64,000 bases of DNA, from contig NZ_JWLD01000016.1 in assembly GCF_000813725.1 (NCBI RefSeq), positions 89,043 to 153,042 of the forward strand, in the 5' to 3' direction. The notes beneath the pieces were generated by a model. That model was not told where the DNA came from and did not search any database. It saw nothing but the letters and a program-made list of their open reading frames with translations. Source of the stretch: Leisingera sp. ANG-Vp (GTDB taxonomy: Bacteria; Pseudomonadota; Alphaproteobacteria; Rhodobacterales; Rhodobacteraceae). Both the position numbers and the translations under genes were made by a program. Positions 55,575-64,000 of this stretch are shown here, piece after piece. Each line of letters begins with the position of its first letter. Position 1 is the first letter of the stretch.

Positions 55575-55907
55575 TCAAAAGTTGTAGCTTTCAGTGATGG
55601 ACGCCCGGCCCTGCGCCCACTCAGGGAGGTTCTTGTGGCCGTTCAGAGTGATGACTTCTCCGTCCGGGAGTTTGCAGAAGAACTCGGCCTCCAGCGCCCC
55701 TTCTTTCATCTTGAAGGTGAACATCAGCTTTCCGCGCTTTTTGCGGGACTTGATCTTCACTTCCCGGTCGGTGTTCCGGGCGCCGCATTCGGTGCCTTCG
55801 GGAAAGCCTGTCGCGGTATAGGAAATTCCCGAAATCTCAGCCTGCGCGGTGGAAGCGACAGCTGCGGCGCAAACAGCGCTCAAAAAGCAATTCTTGAACT
55901 TTGCCAT
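55575..55907 (-). CDS. Small secreted protein of unknown function
   Basis: A 110-residue protein with signal peptide MAKFKNCFLSAVCAAAVASTAQA; the mature part is basic and beta-rich (DREVKIKSRKKRGKLMFTFKMKEGALEAEFFCKLPDGEVITLNGHK), with two Cys. No family recognised. It lies 11 bases after nuoF on the minus strand. ATG 55907 is preferred over 55922, which would overlap the nuoF end. Confidence 0.6.
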   Translation of the reverse strand: MAKFKNCFLSAVCAAAVASTAQAEISGISYTATGFPEGTECGARNTDREVKIKSRKKRGKLMFTFKMKEGALEAEFFCKLPDGEVITLNGHKNLPEWAQGRASITESYNF

Positions 55908-55918
55908 GGTTTCAATTC

Positions 55919-57217
55919 TCACTCTGCTGCCATCGCGCCCATGCGGCCGGTTTTCTGGGCCTTGATGCGGTCTTCGATTTCTTCGCGGAAGTTCTTGATC
56001 AGGCCCTGGATCGGCCAGGCCGCCGCATCACCCAGTGCACAAATGGTGTGACCCTCGACCTGTTTGGTCACATCCCACAGCATGTCGATCTCTTCCAGCT
56101 CGGCCTCGCCCTTTACCAGGCGGTCCATCACGCGCATCATCCAGCCGGTGCCTTCGCGGCACGGGGTGCATTGGCCGCAGCTTTCGTGCTTGTAGAACTT
56201 GGACAGGCGCCAGATCGCCTTGATGATGTCGGTCTGTTTGTCCATCACGATGACGGCTGCGGTACCAAGACCAGAACCCAGTTCGCCGCGCAGGTAGTCG
56301 AAGTCCATGATCGCGTCGCGCATGTTTTCGCCGCGCACACAAGGGACGGAGGAGCCGCCGGGGATCACTGCCAGCAGGTTGTCCCAGCCGCCGCGGATGC
56401 CGCCGCAGTGCTTTTCGATCAGTTCCTCAAAGGAGATCGACATCGCTTCTTCGACAACACAAGGGTTGTTGACGTGGCCGGAGATCGCAAACAGCTTGGT
56501 GCCTGCGTTGTTCTGGCGCCCGAAGGAGGCGAACCAATCTGCGCCGCGGCGCAGGATGGTGGGCACCACGGCAATGGATTCCACGTTGTTCACGGTGGTC
56601 GGGCAGCCGTAAAGGCCCGCGCCCGCCGGGAACGGCGGCTTCATCCGGGGCATGCCCTTCTTGCCTTCCAGACTTTCGATCAGGGCGGTTTCCTCGCCGC
56701 AGATATAGGCCCCTGCCCCGTGGTGCAGGAACACGTCGAAGTCCCAGCCGGAGCCTGCTGCATTCCTGCCCAGCAGGCCCTGGTCATAGGCCTCGTCAAT
56801 GGCGGCCTGCAGCGCCTCGCGCTCACGGATGTATTCGCCGCGCAGGTAGATGTAGCAGGTATGCGCGTTCATCGCGAAAGAGGCGATCAGCGCGCCTTCG
56901 ATCAGCGTATGCGGATCGTGGCGCATGATCTCCCGGTCCTTGCAGGTGCCGGGCTCGGATTCATCGGCGTTGATCACCAGGTACGCCGGGCGGCCATCGC
57001 TTTCCTTGGGCATGAAGGACCATTTCAGGCCGGTTGGGAAACCCGCACCGCCGCGGCCGCGCAGACCGGAGTCTTTCATCGTCTGAATGATCCAGTCGCG
57101 GCCTTTTTCGATCAGCCCTGCGGTGCCGTCCCAATGGCCGCGCGCCTTGGCGCCCGCCAGAGTGCGTTCGTGCATGCCGTAGAGGTTGGTAAAGATCCGG
57201 TCCTGATCCTTCAGCAT
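55919..57217 (-). CDS. nuoF: NADH-quinone oxidoreductase subunit F
   Basis: A 432-residue subunit with the NADH and FMN sites and the N3 [4Fe-4S] cluster. [15 protein letters not shown] (FMN and nucleotide), [17 protein letters not shown], and the cluster ligands in [14 protein letters not shown] with a fourth Cys in [10 protein letters not shown] are visible. Length and motif order are normal. Confidence 0.96.
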   Translation of the reverse strand: MLKDQDRIFTNLYGMHERTLAGAKARGHWDGTAGLIEKGRDWIIQTMKDSGLRGRGGAGFPTGLKWSFMPKESDGRPAYLVINADESEPGTCKDREIMRHDPHTLIEGALIASFAMNAHTCYIYLRGEYIREREALQAAIDEAYDQGLLGRNAAGSGWDFDVFLHHGAGAYICGEETALIESLEGKKGMPRMKPPFPAGAGLYGCPTTVNNVESIAVVPTILRRGADWFASFGRQNNAGTKLFAISGHVNNPCVVEEAMSISFEELIEKHCGGIRGGWDNLLAVIPGGSSVPCVRGENMRDAIMDFDYLRGELGSGLGTAAVIVMDKQTDIIKAIWRLSKFYKHESCGQCTPCREGTGWMMRVMDRLVKGEAELEEIDMLWDVTKQVEGHTICALGDAAAWPIQGLIKNFREEIEDRIKAQKTGRMGAMAAE

Positions 57218-57223
57218 GTGTGC

Positions 57224-57451
57224 CTACCTTTGGCTGTTTTGGCGCATGCGCCAGAGTTGAAATATGTTGACCAGGGCATAGATCATGCCTGCCAGCGCGG
57301 CGAAGTCGAACAGCAGCGCAAAGCGCCCCGGCAGCCCCAGCATGGGGCCGATGAACAGCGACAGCACGACCCACAGCGAAATGGTCCCGGCAATCACAAG
57401 CGCGATGTGCCGGCCCTTAGCTGCAATGGCCTGGTCCTGTTCCTTGCTCAT
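57224..57451 (-). CDS. DUF5337-family small membrane protein
   Basis: A 75-residue protein with two hydrophobic segments (HIALVIAGTISLWVVLSLFIGPMLGL and ALLFDFAALAGMIYALVNIFQLW) and basic ends. It corresponds to DUF5337, a Rhodobacterales nuo-operon family. Role unknown; its position between nuoE and nuoF suggests a membrane-linked assembly or stabilising function for complex I. Confidence 0.72.
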   Translation of the reverse strand: MSKEQDQAIAAKGRHIALVIAGTISLWVVLSLFIGPMLGLPGRFALLFDFAALAGMIYALVNIFQLWRMRQNSQR

Positions 57452-57495
57452 CTGTTCCCTATCACCCGGACACGGCCCTGCCGGGCCGCACCCAT

Positions 57496-58629
57496 TCAGT
57501 CTTCTTCTTCGTAGAGGCCTTCGTCCTTGGCCCGTTTGGCGAATTCGGTTTCATCGCCAACCTGCAGCCGCTTGGCCTGTTCGATCCAGCCGTCGCGTTC
57601 GATCCGGCCCTTGAACTTGAGCCGCGCATCGACCCAGGCCACCTCAGCCTCGGTCCACTCGGCAATCTGGTCAAAGTGGAAGAAACCCAGGCTGTTGAGT
57701 TTCTCTTCCAGCTTCGGCCCCACGCCCTTCAGCAGCTTCAGATCGTCCGGCAGACCGCCGCGGGCCTCTTTCAGAACTTCCGGTTCCTGCTCTTCGGCTG
57801 CCGGCGCATCTTCTTTCTTGGCCTCTGCCTTGGCTTCCGCCGCCTGTTTCACCGCAGGCTTCGGTGCCTCGGGCGCTTTCGGCGGCGCATCCGCCGCAGC
57901 ACGGCCGGCTACCACGCCGTCCTTGCCAACCCAGGGGGTCAGCAGCGGCACTTCATCGCCTTGGATGCGCTTGACGCCGTCCTTGATGTCCATCGCCAGC
58001 TGCACGGAGGCATTGTACTGGGTCTTGCCGCTGTCGAACTCGGTCAGCGAGGTAAGGCCCGATTTCGGCTCAGCCGCATAACGGCCGTTCTGCGGGCCCG
58101 GTGCCACCACCTTGCCTGCAGCCAGGTCGTCCAGCAACTTGGTAAAGCTCTCGACGGTCAGGTCTTCGTAGTAGTCCTTGCCGATCTGCGCCATCGGGGC
58201 GTTGGTGCAGGCACCAAGGCACTCGACCTCTTCCCAGGTGAACTTGCCGTCCGCCGACAGGGTGTGCGGCTTCTCGGCGATTTTTTCCTTGCAGACCGCA
58301 ACCAGGTCCTCTGCCCCGCAAATCATGCAGGACGTGGTGCCGCAGATCTGGATATTGGCAACGGAACCGGTCGGCTGCATCTGGAACATGAAGTAGAAGG
58401 AGCAAACCTCCAGCACCCGGATATAGGCCATGCCGAGCATATCGGCGATGTGCTCAATCGCGGGTTTGGTGACCCAGCCCTCCTGCTCCTGCGCGCGCCA
58501 GAGCAGCGGAATGACCGCGGAGGCCTGGCGGCCCTCGGGATATTTGGTGATTTGCGCCTCAGCCCAGGCCTGGTTGGCCGGGGTGAAGGCAAAGCTGTCG
58601 GGTTGTTCAGAGTGCAAACGACGGAGCAT
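57496..58629 (-). CDS. nuoE: NADH-quinone oxidoreductase subunit E with C-terminal HhH extension
   Basis: NuoE carries the N1a [2Fe-2S] cluster next to NuoF: C96, C101, C137 and C141 (CGTTSC and CLGAC) are all present in residues 1-170. Unlike the usual 160-170 residues this protein has 377: an Ala/Pro/Glu-rich linker (about 210-290) leads to a domain at 295-377 with [20 protein letters not shown], a helix-hairpin-helix-like G-x-G-P-K motif. This tail occurs in NuoE of Rhodobacterales as far as I recall and probably makes an extra protein contact. ATG 58629 is linked by a one-base overlap to the secreted-protein gene. Confidence 0.92.
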   Translation of the reverse strand: MLRRLHSEQPDSFAFTPANQAWAEAQITKYPEGRQASAVIPLLWRAQEQEGWVTKPAIEHIADMLGMAYIRVLEVCSFYFMFQMQPTGSVANIQICGTTSCMICGAEDLVAVCKEKIAEKPHTLSADGKFTWEEVECLGACTNAPMAQIGKDYYEDLTVESFTKLLDDLAAGKVVAPGPQNGRYAAEPKSGLTSLTEFDSGKTQYNASVQLAMDIKDGVKRIQGDEVPLLTPWVGKDGVVAGRAAADAPPKAPEAPKPAVKQAAEAKAEAKKEDAPAAEEQEPEVLKEARGGLPDDLKLLKGVGPKLEEKLNSLGFFHFDQIAEWTEAEVAWVDARLKFKGRIERDGWIEQAKRLQVGDETEFAKRAKDEGLYEEED

Positions 58630-58988
58630 TACTTCACCTTCACCCAAGTGCATTCAGAGTTGCTTTTGTACATCAGAGCACGTTTCTGGCGGCCGCTGCC
58701 CAAGGTAAAGAGCGGCTCGAAACCGTCCAATGCAACCTTGTCTTTACGCTTACAGCCTTGACGCGCCGTTTTCTGCAGGCCCTCAAACGTCGAATAAATG
58801 ACCGAATGGGAGGCCGCATCGACGGAATTTTTGGGCGGTGATTGCAGCAATCTGACAAGATTGGCATTTTTTGCGCTGCGCAGGTCGGAGCATGCGTCCT
58901 GCTTGATCAAGCAGTGTTTGCCCGCTGCAGCAGCCGAGCCTGCCGCAAAAACGAGACCAAGTGCGCAAACGGAGAGAATTGTCTTCAA
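58629..58988 (-). CDS. Small secreted protein between nuoD and nuoE
   Basis: A 119-residue protein starting with TTG at 58988, supported by GGGGAG 8 bases upstream inside nuoD. It has a signal peptide ([22 protein letters not shown]) and a mature part with five Cys, including [11 protein letters not shown] and GCKRKDK and a final SECTWVK. No family recognised. It overlaps nuoD by TTGA-type overlap and nuoE by TAATG, so it is translated with the operon, although its base composition looks less GC-biased than nuo genes. Confidence 0.6.
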   Translation of the reverse strand: MKTILSVCALGLVFAAGSAAAAGKHCLIKQDACSDLRSAKNANLVRLLQSPPKNSVDAASHSVIYSTFEGLQKTARQGCKRKDKVALDGFEPLFTLGSGRQKRALMYKSNSECTWVKVK

Positions 58989-60211
58989 CGGTCAATCTCC
59001 CCGAACACAACGTCCATGGTGCCGATGATGGCGGCGACGTCGGCCAGCTGGTGGCCCTTGGCGACGTGGTCCATCGCCTGCAGATGCAGGAAGCCCGGGG
59101 CGCGGATCTTGGAGCGGTAGGGTTTGTTGGACCCGTCCGCCACCAGATAGACGCCGAACTCGCCCTTGGGCGCTTCGACGGCTGCATAGACCTCGCCTGC
59201 CGGGACGTGGAAGCCTTCGGTGTACAGCTTGAAATGGTGGATCAGGCTTTCCATCGAGGTCTTCATGTCGCCGCGCTTGGGCGGGGTCAGCTTGCCGCGG
59301 GCCAGCACGTCGCCGGTGGCTTCGCGCAGCTTGTGGATCGACTGGCGGATGATCGACAGCGACTGGCGCATCTCTTCCATGCGGCAGAGGTAGCGGTCGT
59401 AGCAGTCGCCGTTCTTGCCGACGGGGATCTGGAACTCAAACTCGTCGTAGCATTCATAGGGCTGCGCGCGGCGCAGGTCCCAGGCGAGGCCGGAGCCGCG
59501 CACCATGACGCCCGAGAAGCCGTATTTCTGAATGTCATCCTCGGTCACCACACCGATGTCGCAGTTGCGCTGCTTGAAGATGCGGTTTTCGGTCAGGAGG
59601 CCGTCGATATCGTCGAGAACACGGGGGAATTCGATCGCCCATTCCTCAATATCGTCGATCAGCTGGTCCGGCAGATCCTGATGCACGCCGCCGGGGCGGA
59701 AGTAAGCCGCGTGCAGGCGCGCGCCGCAGGCCCGCTCGTAGAAGATCATCAGCTTCTCGCGCTCTTCAAAGCCCCAGAGCGGCGGGGTCAGCGCGCCCAC
59801 GTCCATCGCCTGCGTGGTGACGTTCAGCAGGTGGTTCAGGATGCGGCCGATTTCCGAGTAGAGCACCCGGATCAGCTGGCCGCGGCGCGGCACTTCGGTG
59901 CCGGTCAGCTTTTCGATAGCCAGGCACCAGGCATGTTCCTGGTTCATCGGCGCCACGTAATCAAGGCGGTCGAAATACGGCAGGTTCTGCAGGTATGTGC
60001 GGCTTTCCATCAGCTTTTCGGTGCCGCGGTGCAAAAGGCCGATATGCGGATCGCAGCGCTCAACCACTTCCCCGTCAAGCTCCAGCACCAGACGCAAAAC
60101 GCCGTGTGCCGCAGGGTGCTGCGGGCCGAAGTTGATGTTGAAGTTGCGGATCTTCTGCTCGCCGCTCAGCGCGTCGACGCTGCCGTCGTCAAATTTGGAG
60201 CCGTCCATCAT
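58985..60211 (-). CDS. nuoD: NADH-quinone oxidoreductase subunit D
   Basis: A 408-residue homologue of NiFe-hydrogenase large subunits that forms the quinone pocket with Nuo[27 protein letters not shown] holds the conserved His pair, and [17 protein letters not shown] and [29 protein letters not shown] are typical. Starts MMDG; a second ATG three bases downstream is equivalent. Its start overlaps the 48-residue protein gene. Confidence 0.96.
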   Translation of the reverse strand: MMDGSKFDDGSVDALSGEQKIRNFNINFGPQHPAAHGVLRLVLELDGEVVERCDPHIGLLHRGTEKLMESRTYLQNLPYFDRLDYVAPMNQEHAWCLAIEKLTGTEVPRRGQLIRVLYSEIGRILNHLLNVTTQAMDVGALTPPLWGFEEREKLMIFYERACGARLHAAYFRPGGVHQDLPDQLIDDIEEWAIEFPRVLDDIDGLLTENRIFKQRNCDIGVVTEDDIQKYGFSGVMVRGSGLAWDLRRAQPYECYDEFEFQIPVGKNGDCYDRYLCRMEEMRQSLSIIRQSIHKLREATGDVLARGKLTPPKRGDMKTSMESLIHHFKLYTEGFHVPAGEVYAAVEAPKGEFGVYLVADGSNKPYRSKIRAPGFLHLQAMDHVAKGHQLADVAAIIGTMDVVFGEIDR

Positions 60212-60354
60212 TTTGAACCTCCATGCGCCTTTTGGCGCGCCGGCACGCGGATACGCACACCTTCGGTTTTCTTGAAAAAGGGCAGTGCCGCACCCAGCAA
60301 GGCTGCACAGCCCGCGAGCAAAGCGCCTGCTTCGGCCAGAGGTTCAAACCACAT
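60208..60354 (-). CDS. 48-residue single-span membrane protein between nuoC and nuoD
   Basis: ATG 60354, with GAGGAGG 8 bases upstream, opens a 48-residue frame: [10 protein letters not shown], a hydrophobic Ala/Leu segment ([17 protein letters not shown]), then a basic tail ([15 protein letters not shown]). It overlaps nuoC by ATGA and nuoD by four bases. The clear ribosome-binding site and exact overlap with both neighbours indicate a real gene. Function unknown. Confidence 0.65.
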   Translation of the reverse strand: MWFEPLAEAGALLAGCAALLGAALPFFKKTEGVRIRVPARQKAHGGSK

Positions 60355-60962
60355 CAGTTTGCCTCCTCTTTCTTCTCGTCGCCGGGCAGGATGTATTCGG
60401 CACCTTCCCAAGGCGACATGAAATCGAATTGGCGGTATTCCTGCACCAGTTTCACCGGCTCGTAGACCACGCGCTTTTGCGCCTCGTCATAGCGGACCTC
60501 GGTGTAGCCGGTGGTCGGGAAATCCTTGCGCAGCGGGTAGCCGCGGAAACCGTAGTCGGTCAGCAGACGGCGCAGGTCCGGGTGGCCCGAGAACAGGATG
60601 CCGAACATGTCGTAGACTTCACGCTCGAACCAGTTGGCCGAGGGGTGCACGTTCACAATCGACGGCACCATCTCATCCTCGCGGATCGCGGCACGCAGGC
60701 GGATGCGCTGGTTCCGGTACATCGACAGGAAGTGGTAGACCACGTCGAACCGCTTGCCGCGCTCGGGGTAGTCCACCGCGGTGATGTCCACCAGGGTCGA
60801 GAACTTGCAGCTGGGATCCGATTTCAGGAATTCCACCAGGCCTGCGATATTCGAGGGCGCCACATCGACGTTCAGTTCGCCATGGGCGACATCCCAAGCC
60901 ACCACGCAGTCGGGGCGTTTGGCTTCGATCTGTGCGCCGAGTTCTTTCAGTGCTTCGCTCAT
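60354..60962 (-). CDS. nuoC: NADH-quinone oxidoreductase subunit C
   Basis: A 202-residue soluble-arm subunit. [38 protein letters not shown] and [39 protein letters not shown] are standard NuoC blocks (the [12 protein letters not shown] motif is diagnostic). NuoC and NuoD are separate genes here, not fused as in E. coli. Confidence 0.96.
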   Translation of the reverse strand: MSEALKELGAQIEAKRPDCVVAWDVAHGELNVDVAPSNIAGLVEFLKSDPSCKFSTLVDITAVDYPERGKRFDVVYHFLSMYRNQRIRLRAAIREDEMVPSIVNVHPSANWFEREVYDMFGILFSGHPDLRRLLTDYGFRGYPLRKDFPTTGYTEVRYDEAQKRVVYEPVKLVQEYRQFDFMSPWEGAEYILPGDEKKEEAN

Positions 60963-60978
60963 ATCTCTCCCGCCCCTC

Positions 60979-61512
60979 TCAGCGCACCAGGGTGCCGGTG
61001 CGGCGGATCTTGCGCTGCAGCTGCATCAGGCCGTAAAGCAGCGCCTCTGCCGTCGGCGGGCAGCCGGGCACATAGACGTCCACCGGCACAATCCGGTCGC
61101 AGCCGCGCACCACGGAATAGCTGTAGTGGTAGTACCCGCCGCCGTTGGCGCAGGAGCCCATCGAGATCACGTAGCGCGGCTCAGGCATCTGGTCGTAGAC
61201 CTTGCGCAGGGCCGGCGCCATCTTGTTGGTCAGGGTGCCCGCCACGATCATCACGTCCGACTGGCGCGGGGAGGCACGCGGTGCGATGCCGAAACGCTCA
61301 GCATCGTAGCGCGGCATCGACGTGTGCATCATCTCAACCGCGCAGCAGGCGAGACCAAAGGTCATCCAGTGCAGAGAGCCGGTGCGGGCCCAGTTGATGA
61401 TGTCTTCTGCCGAGGTCAGCAGGAAACCTTTATCCTGCAGCTCGGCATTCAGGGCCTGAGTGACAACTTCCTTGTCCACACCGGCGGTGTTGGCTCCGGT
61501 CATCACTGCCAT
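60979..61512 (-). CDS. nuoB: NADH-quinone oxidoreductase subunit B
   Basis: NuoB bears the terminal cluster N2: tandem C56-C57 in [12 protein letters not shown]121 in MGSCANGGG, and C151 in [13 protein letters not shown]. The 177-residue protein has standard length. ATG 61512 gives [15 protein letters not shown] and has AAGGGG 9 bases upstream; a downstream ATG at 61503 overlapping the nuoA stop is an alternative. Confidence 0.95.
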   Translation of the reverse strand: MAVMTGANTAGVDKEVVTQALNAELQDKGFLLTSAEDIINWARTGSLHWMTFGLACCAVEMMHTSMPRYDAERFGIAPRASPRQSDVMIVAGTLTNKMAPALRKVYDQMPEPRYVISMGSCANGGGYYHYSYSVVRGCDRIVPVDVYVPGCPPTAEALLYGLMQLQRKIRRTGTLVR

Positions 61513-61868
61513 TCCAGGGCCCCTTTCTTCCACTCATAGGCGAATCCGATGGTCAGCACGCCAAGGAACACCATCATCGACCAGAAGCCGGTGTCGCTGA
61601 TGTCCTTGAAACCGACGGCCCAGGGAAACAGGAAGGCGATTTCCAGGTCGAAAATGATGAAGAGAATCGACACCAGATAGAAGCGGACATCGAATTTCAT
61701 GCGGGCATCGTCGAAAGCGTTGAAACCGCATTCATAGGCGCTGACCTTCTCCGGGTCCGGGTTGCGGACCGCCAGCACAACGGCTGCCAGGATCAGGACG
61801 GTCCCCAAACCTGCCGCGACGGCCAGAAAGACCAGGATCGGCAGGTATTCCCTCAACATCTCTTCCAA
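61503..61868 (-). CDS. nuoA: NADH-quinone oxidoreductase subunit A
   Basis: A 121-residue three-span subunit: [45 protein letters not shown] contains the hallmark YECGF and [11 protein letters not shown] motifs. TTG 61868 is chosen because AAGGAG lies 6 bases upstream; ATG at 61859 is the alternative. First gene of the nuo operon; promoter at about 61930-61958. Confidence 0.94.
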   Translation of the reverse strand: MEEMLREYLPILVFLAVAAGLGTVLILAAVVLAVRNPDPEKVSAYECGFNAFDDARMKFDVRFYLVSILFIIFDLEIAFLFPWAVGFKDISDTGFWSMMVFLGVLTIGFAYEWKKGALEWQ

Positions 61869-61929
61869 GAGCAGCTCCTTTCCCCGGCGGATTCCCGCGC
61901 GGCGTCAATTGGCGTGTTGATTTGTCCCG

Positions 61930-61958
61930 TGCATACCCCCCCGCCCCCGGAGCGTCAA
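61930..61958 (-). promoter_or_regulatory. Predicted sigma70 promoter of the nuo operon
   Basis: On the minus strand, TTGACG (plus 61953-61958) and TATGCA (plus 61930-61935) are 17 bases apart, an optimal spacing. The unusual spacer is almost pure G/C (a run of C on the plus strand). Transcription would start near 61923, leaving a leader of about 55 bases before nuoA. Confidence 0.6.
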
Positions 61959-62041
61959 CTAAAGCAAGGTTAATCAACAAGGGTTTGTGACAGGAAAAAG
62001 CACTGCCGCAACATGCCTGTAATTCCCTAGCAAATTCATAA

Positions 62042-62072
62042 GAAAAGCGGCCGCACAGCAAAGTGCAGCCGC
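62042..62072 (-). terminator. Terminator after liuC
   Basis: GCGGCCGCAC (62047-62056) pairs with GTGCAGCCGC (62063-62072) with one G-U pair and a 6-base loop; on the minus strand it is followed by five T. It separates the leucine genes from nuo. Confidence 0.85.
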
Positions 62073-62102
62073 CACAGAAACAAGAGTCAAAAATGCCGGT
62101 TT

Positions 62103-62885
62103 TCAGCCTTGCCAAACCGGTTTGCGTTTTTCGAAGAACGCGCTGATCCCCTCCTGCGCCTCCTCGCCTTCCCAGCGCTCCACAAGCGCCTTGATTGTAT
62201 GGTCAATCACACTGCCGTCCAGGCGCGGGCCCAGATCGCGGGCCAGCTTCTTGGCCGCAGCCACGGCGCCGGGCGCGCAGTTCAGGTAGGGCGCAACTTC
62301 TGCTTCAACGGCCTCTGCCAGCTGATCCGCGGGCACAGCTTTGGCCAGCAAACCCAGCTCCACCGCCTCCTGCGCGCCGAACAGCCGGGCCGACATAAAG
62401 ACCCGTCGCGCCTTGGCTTCGCCCATGCGGGCAATCACATAGGGGCCGATGGTGGCGGGAATCAGCCCCAGCTTGGTCTCAGTCAGCCCCATCTTCAGGT
62501 GATCGGCGCCAATCGCCACGTCGCAGACCGATGCCATGCCGACGCCGCCGCCAAACGCGTTGCCCTGCAGCGCACCGATCACCGGCTTGGGCAGCGTGTT
62601 AAGTGCCATCAGCATTTCTGCCAGCACCCGCGCTTCGCGTGCCCGGGTTTCCGCATCCGCATCCATCTGCGCGCGCATCCATTTGAGATCGCCGCCTGCG
62701 CAAAAGCTCTTGCCCGCGCCTGCCAGCACCACAACCCGGACCGCACTGTCCTCTGCCAGCTGTTTCGCGGCCTGCGTCAGCTCCTGCAGCATCGTGCCGG
62801 ACATGGCGTTATGCTTGTCCGGCCGGTTCAAAGTCAAAGTGCAGACACCGCGGCCGTCGGTTTCCAGCGTTATTGTTTCGAACAT
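62103..62885 (-). CDS. liuC: Enoyl-CoA hydratase/isomerase, probably methylglutaconyl-CoA hydratase
   Basis: A 260-residue crotonase-fold enzyme. RPDKHNAMSGTMLQEL, AGKSFCAGGDLKWMRAQM (oxyanion-hole CAGGDL) and ALQGNAFGGGVGMASVCDVAIG are conserved, and TKLGLIPATIGPYV holds the catalytic Glu region. Between hmgL and, upstream, a biotin carboxylase subunit gene, it fits the step 3-methylglutaconyl-CoA to HMG-CoA in leucine degradation. Other crotonase substrates remain possible. Confidence 0.82.
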   Translation of the reverse strand: MFETITLETDGRGVCTLTLNRPDKHNAMSGTMLQELTQAAKQLAEDSAVRVVVLAGAGKSFCAGGDLKWMRAQMDADAETRAREARVLAEMLMALNTLPKPVIGALQGNAFGGGVGMASVCDVAIGADHLKMGLTETKLGLIPATIGPYVIARMGEAKARRVFMSARLFGAQEAVELGLLAKAVPADQLAEAVEAEVAPYLNCAPGAVAAAKKLARDLGPRLDGSVIDHTIKALVERWEGEEAQEGISAFFEKRKPVWQG

Positions 62886-62898
62886 ATTCTGTCTCCGC

Positions 62899-63756
62899 TC
62901 AACTCATGCCGCGCATGGCGCGTGCCATTGCGGCTGCCTGCTCCAGCACTTCTGGATCCAGGCCGGTTTCATAACCCAGCTCTGTCAGGCGTTTGTGAAC
63001 CGCTTCGGTTGCCACATTCCCGGCCGCTCCCGGCGCATAAGGACAGCCGCCCAAACCGCCAACAGCAGCATCAAAGACGCGCACCCCAAAGCCCAGGGAC
63101 GCCTCGATATTGTCCAGCGCCCGGCCCGCGGTGTCGTGGTAGTGGCCCGCCAGTTTTTCAGCCGGCACACGTGCGGCCACCGCTGTCAGCATGGCCGAGA
63201 TGGTTTCAGGCGTGCCCTGGCCGATGGTGTCCCCCAGGGAAATCTCATAACAGCCGAGTTCGAACAGACGTTCCGCCACAGCCGCCGCCTGCTCTGGCGC
63301 CGTTGCCCCGTCATACGGGCAATCCGTCACGCAGGAGACGTAGCCCCTGACCGGCAGCCCGGTCCCTTTGGCCGCCTCCAGAATGGGCAGGAAACGTTCA
63401 ATGCTTTCTTCAATACTGGCGTTGATATTTGCCTTCGAAAACCCTTCAGAAGCAGAGGCGAAGACCGCGATTTCATCCGCCTTCGCAGCCAATGCGTCCC
63501 CATAGCCGCGCATGTTGGGGGTCAGCGCCGCATAGCGGACGCCAGGCACGCGGGTGATGCCGCCCAGAACCTCGGCACTGCCCGCCATCTGCGGCACCCA
63601 TTTCGGCGAAACAAAACTCGCCACTTCGATCCGCGAGAAACCGGCCCGGCTCAGGCAATCGGCCAGCGCCACTTTTTCAGCAACCGGAATCTCCCGTTTT
63701 TCATTCTGCAGCCCGTCGCGCGGGCCGACTTCGAAAATCTCGGCACGTTCACCCAT
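62899..63756 (-). CDS. hmgL: Hydroxymethylglutaryl-CoA lyase
   Basis: Cleaves HMG-CoA to acetyl-CoA and acetoacetate, the last step of leucine degradation. The 285-residue TIM-barrel protein starts with EVGPRDGLQNEK (substrate Arg and metal Asp), has SFVSPKWVPQMAG, SCVTDCPYDG, the metal HYHDTAGRAL (H-x-H) and the signature VGGLGGCPYAPGAAGNVATE with the catalytic Cys in GGCPYAPG. ATG 63756 has GGAGG 8 bases upstream; upstream in-frame ATG lies in a conserved intergenic motif. Confidence 0.93.
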   Translation of the reverse strand: MGERAEIFEVGPRDGLQNEKREIPVAEKVALADCLSRAGFSRIEVASFVSPKWVPQMAGSAEVLGGITRVPGVRYAALTPNMRGYGDALAAKADEIAVFASASEGFSKANINASIEESIERFLPILEAAKGTGLPVRGYVSCVTDCPYDGATAPEQAAAVAERLFELGCYEISLGDTIGQGTPETISAMLTAVAARVPAEKLAGHYHDTAGRALDNIEASLGFGVRVFDAAVGGLGGCPYAPGAAGNVATEAVHKRLTELGYETGLDPEVLEQAAAMARAMRGMS

Positions 63757-63771
63757 GTCCGGGCCTCCTGC

Positions 63772-63793
63772 TTCTTTCTGGTCCCAAATACCC
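63772..63793. repeat. Shared 22-base intergenic motif, copy 2
   Basis: CTTTCTGG followed by TCCCAAATACCC, differing by one base from the copy at 26481-26502. It lies in the gap between the carboxylase subunit stop and hmgL. Confidence 0.5.
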
Positions 63794-63822
63794 AAATCCC
63801 GGCAGCCGCCGCAGGCGCGCGG

Positions 63823-64000
63823 TCAGCTGCCTTCCTCCTCCAGCCGCACCAGCGCCGCCCCTGCCTCGACCTGATCGCCGGCAGAGGCGAGAACTTCAGC
63901 CACCGCACCGTCACGGGCGGCCAGCAGCGAGTGCTCCATCTTCATCGCCTCCAGAATGGCGAGCCGGTCGCCCTCTTTCACTTTCTGGCCCGCTTCAGCA
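63823..64000 (-). CDS. liuD: Biotin-carrying subunit of an acyl-CoA carboxylase, C-terminal end (partial)
   Basis: The minus strand is open from the window end to TGA at 63823-63825. It shows the biotin-attachment motif LEAMKMEHSLLAARDG, with Lys as biotin site, followed by EVLASAGDQVEAGAALVRLEEE, the end of a biotinyl domain. Neighbouring liuC and hmgL suggest the alpha subunit of methylcrotonyl-CoA carboxylase. The 5' part lies outside the window. The biotin ligase gene birA in this window would modify it. Confidence 0.8.
   Translation of the reverse strand, partial: AEAGQKVKEGDRLAILEAMKMEHSLLAARDGAVAEVLASAGDQVEAGAALVRLEEEGS

Overview
The window is chromosomal DNA from an alphaproteobacterium of the Roseobacter group (Rhodobacteraceae), most like Leisingera, Phaeobacter or Ruegeria. 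The reasons are the high-GC coding bias, the order pyrE-dnaB-(alr-mlaEF)-radA-cvpA-purF, the surE-pcm-nlpD trio, tatABC, and a complex I operon filled with the small DUF5333/DUF5337 and lipoprotein genes typical of Rhodobacterales. Genus is inferred. I saw no rRNA, tRNA, CRISPR array, transposase, integrase or prophage gene.

Layout. 1-6379 (mostly + strand): the tail of an upstream gene (probably pyrC), pyrE, dnaB, a 2-oxoglutarate/Fe(II) oxygenase, then the overlapping alr-mlaE-mlaF operon. 6387-8210: small accessory genes (DUF5071, a PqiA-like membrane protein, a helical Ala/Glu-rich protein). 8527-15996: radA, cvpA, two Hint-domain proteins, a GYD-domain protein, rpiB and purF. 16120-21077: DUF2199 protein, a small PilP/GspC-like protein, an SDR, surE-pcm-nlpD. 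21151-25725: a DUF815 ATPase, a divergent GST/HxlR pair, tatABC on the minus strand, and a dimeric-barrel monooxygenase. 25800-34644: WYL regulator, GNAT enzyme, solo ABC ATPase, arsM-like methyltransferase, alkC with an atypical SDR, a third Hint protein, and a secreted caspase-like protease. 34878-42949: prfC, an unknown protein plus glycosyltransferase, rhlE, a 58-residue protein, then rnj-coaX-birA on the minus strand. 43777-61868: the complete 14-subunit nuo operon on the minus strand, interleaved with eight accessory genes and preceded by a good sigma70 promoter. 62103-64000: leucine/isovalerate degradation genes (liuC, hmgL, end of the biotin carboxylase subunit).

How the genes work together. 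Most are housekeeping: pyrimidine and purine synthesis, replication and repair, envelope lipid transport and cell-wall amidase control, Tat export, translation termination, RNA turnover, respiration and leucine catabolism. The less ordinary content is: three Hint proteins that differ at the catalytic nucleophile; a perfect CtrA full site close to a perfect DnaA box upstream of one of them; a secreted caspase-like protein with a discoidin-like tail; a NuoE subunit carrying a helix-hairpin-helix tail; and three families of palindromic intergenic repeats, each present at least twice. All statements rest on reading the sequence and on memory of protein families; no database search was run.
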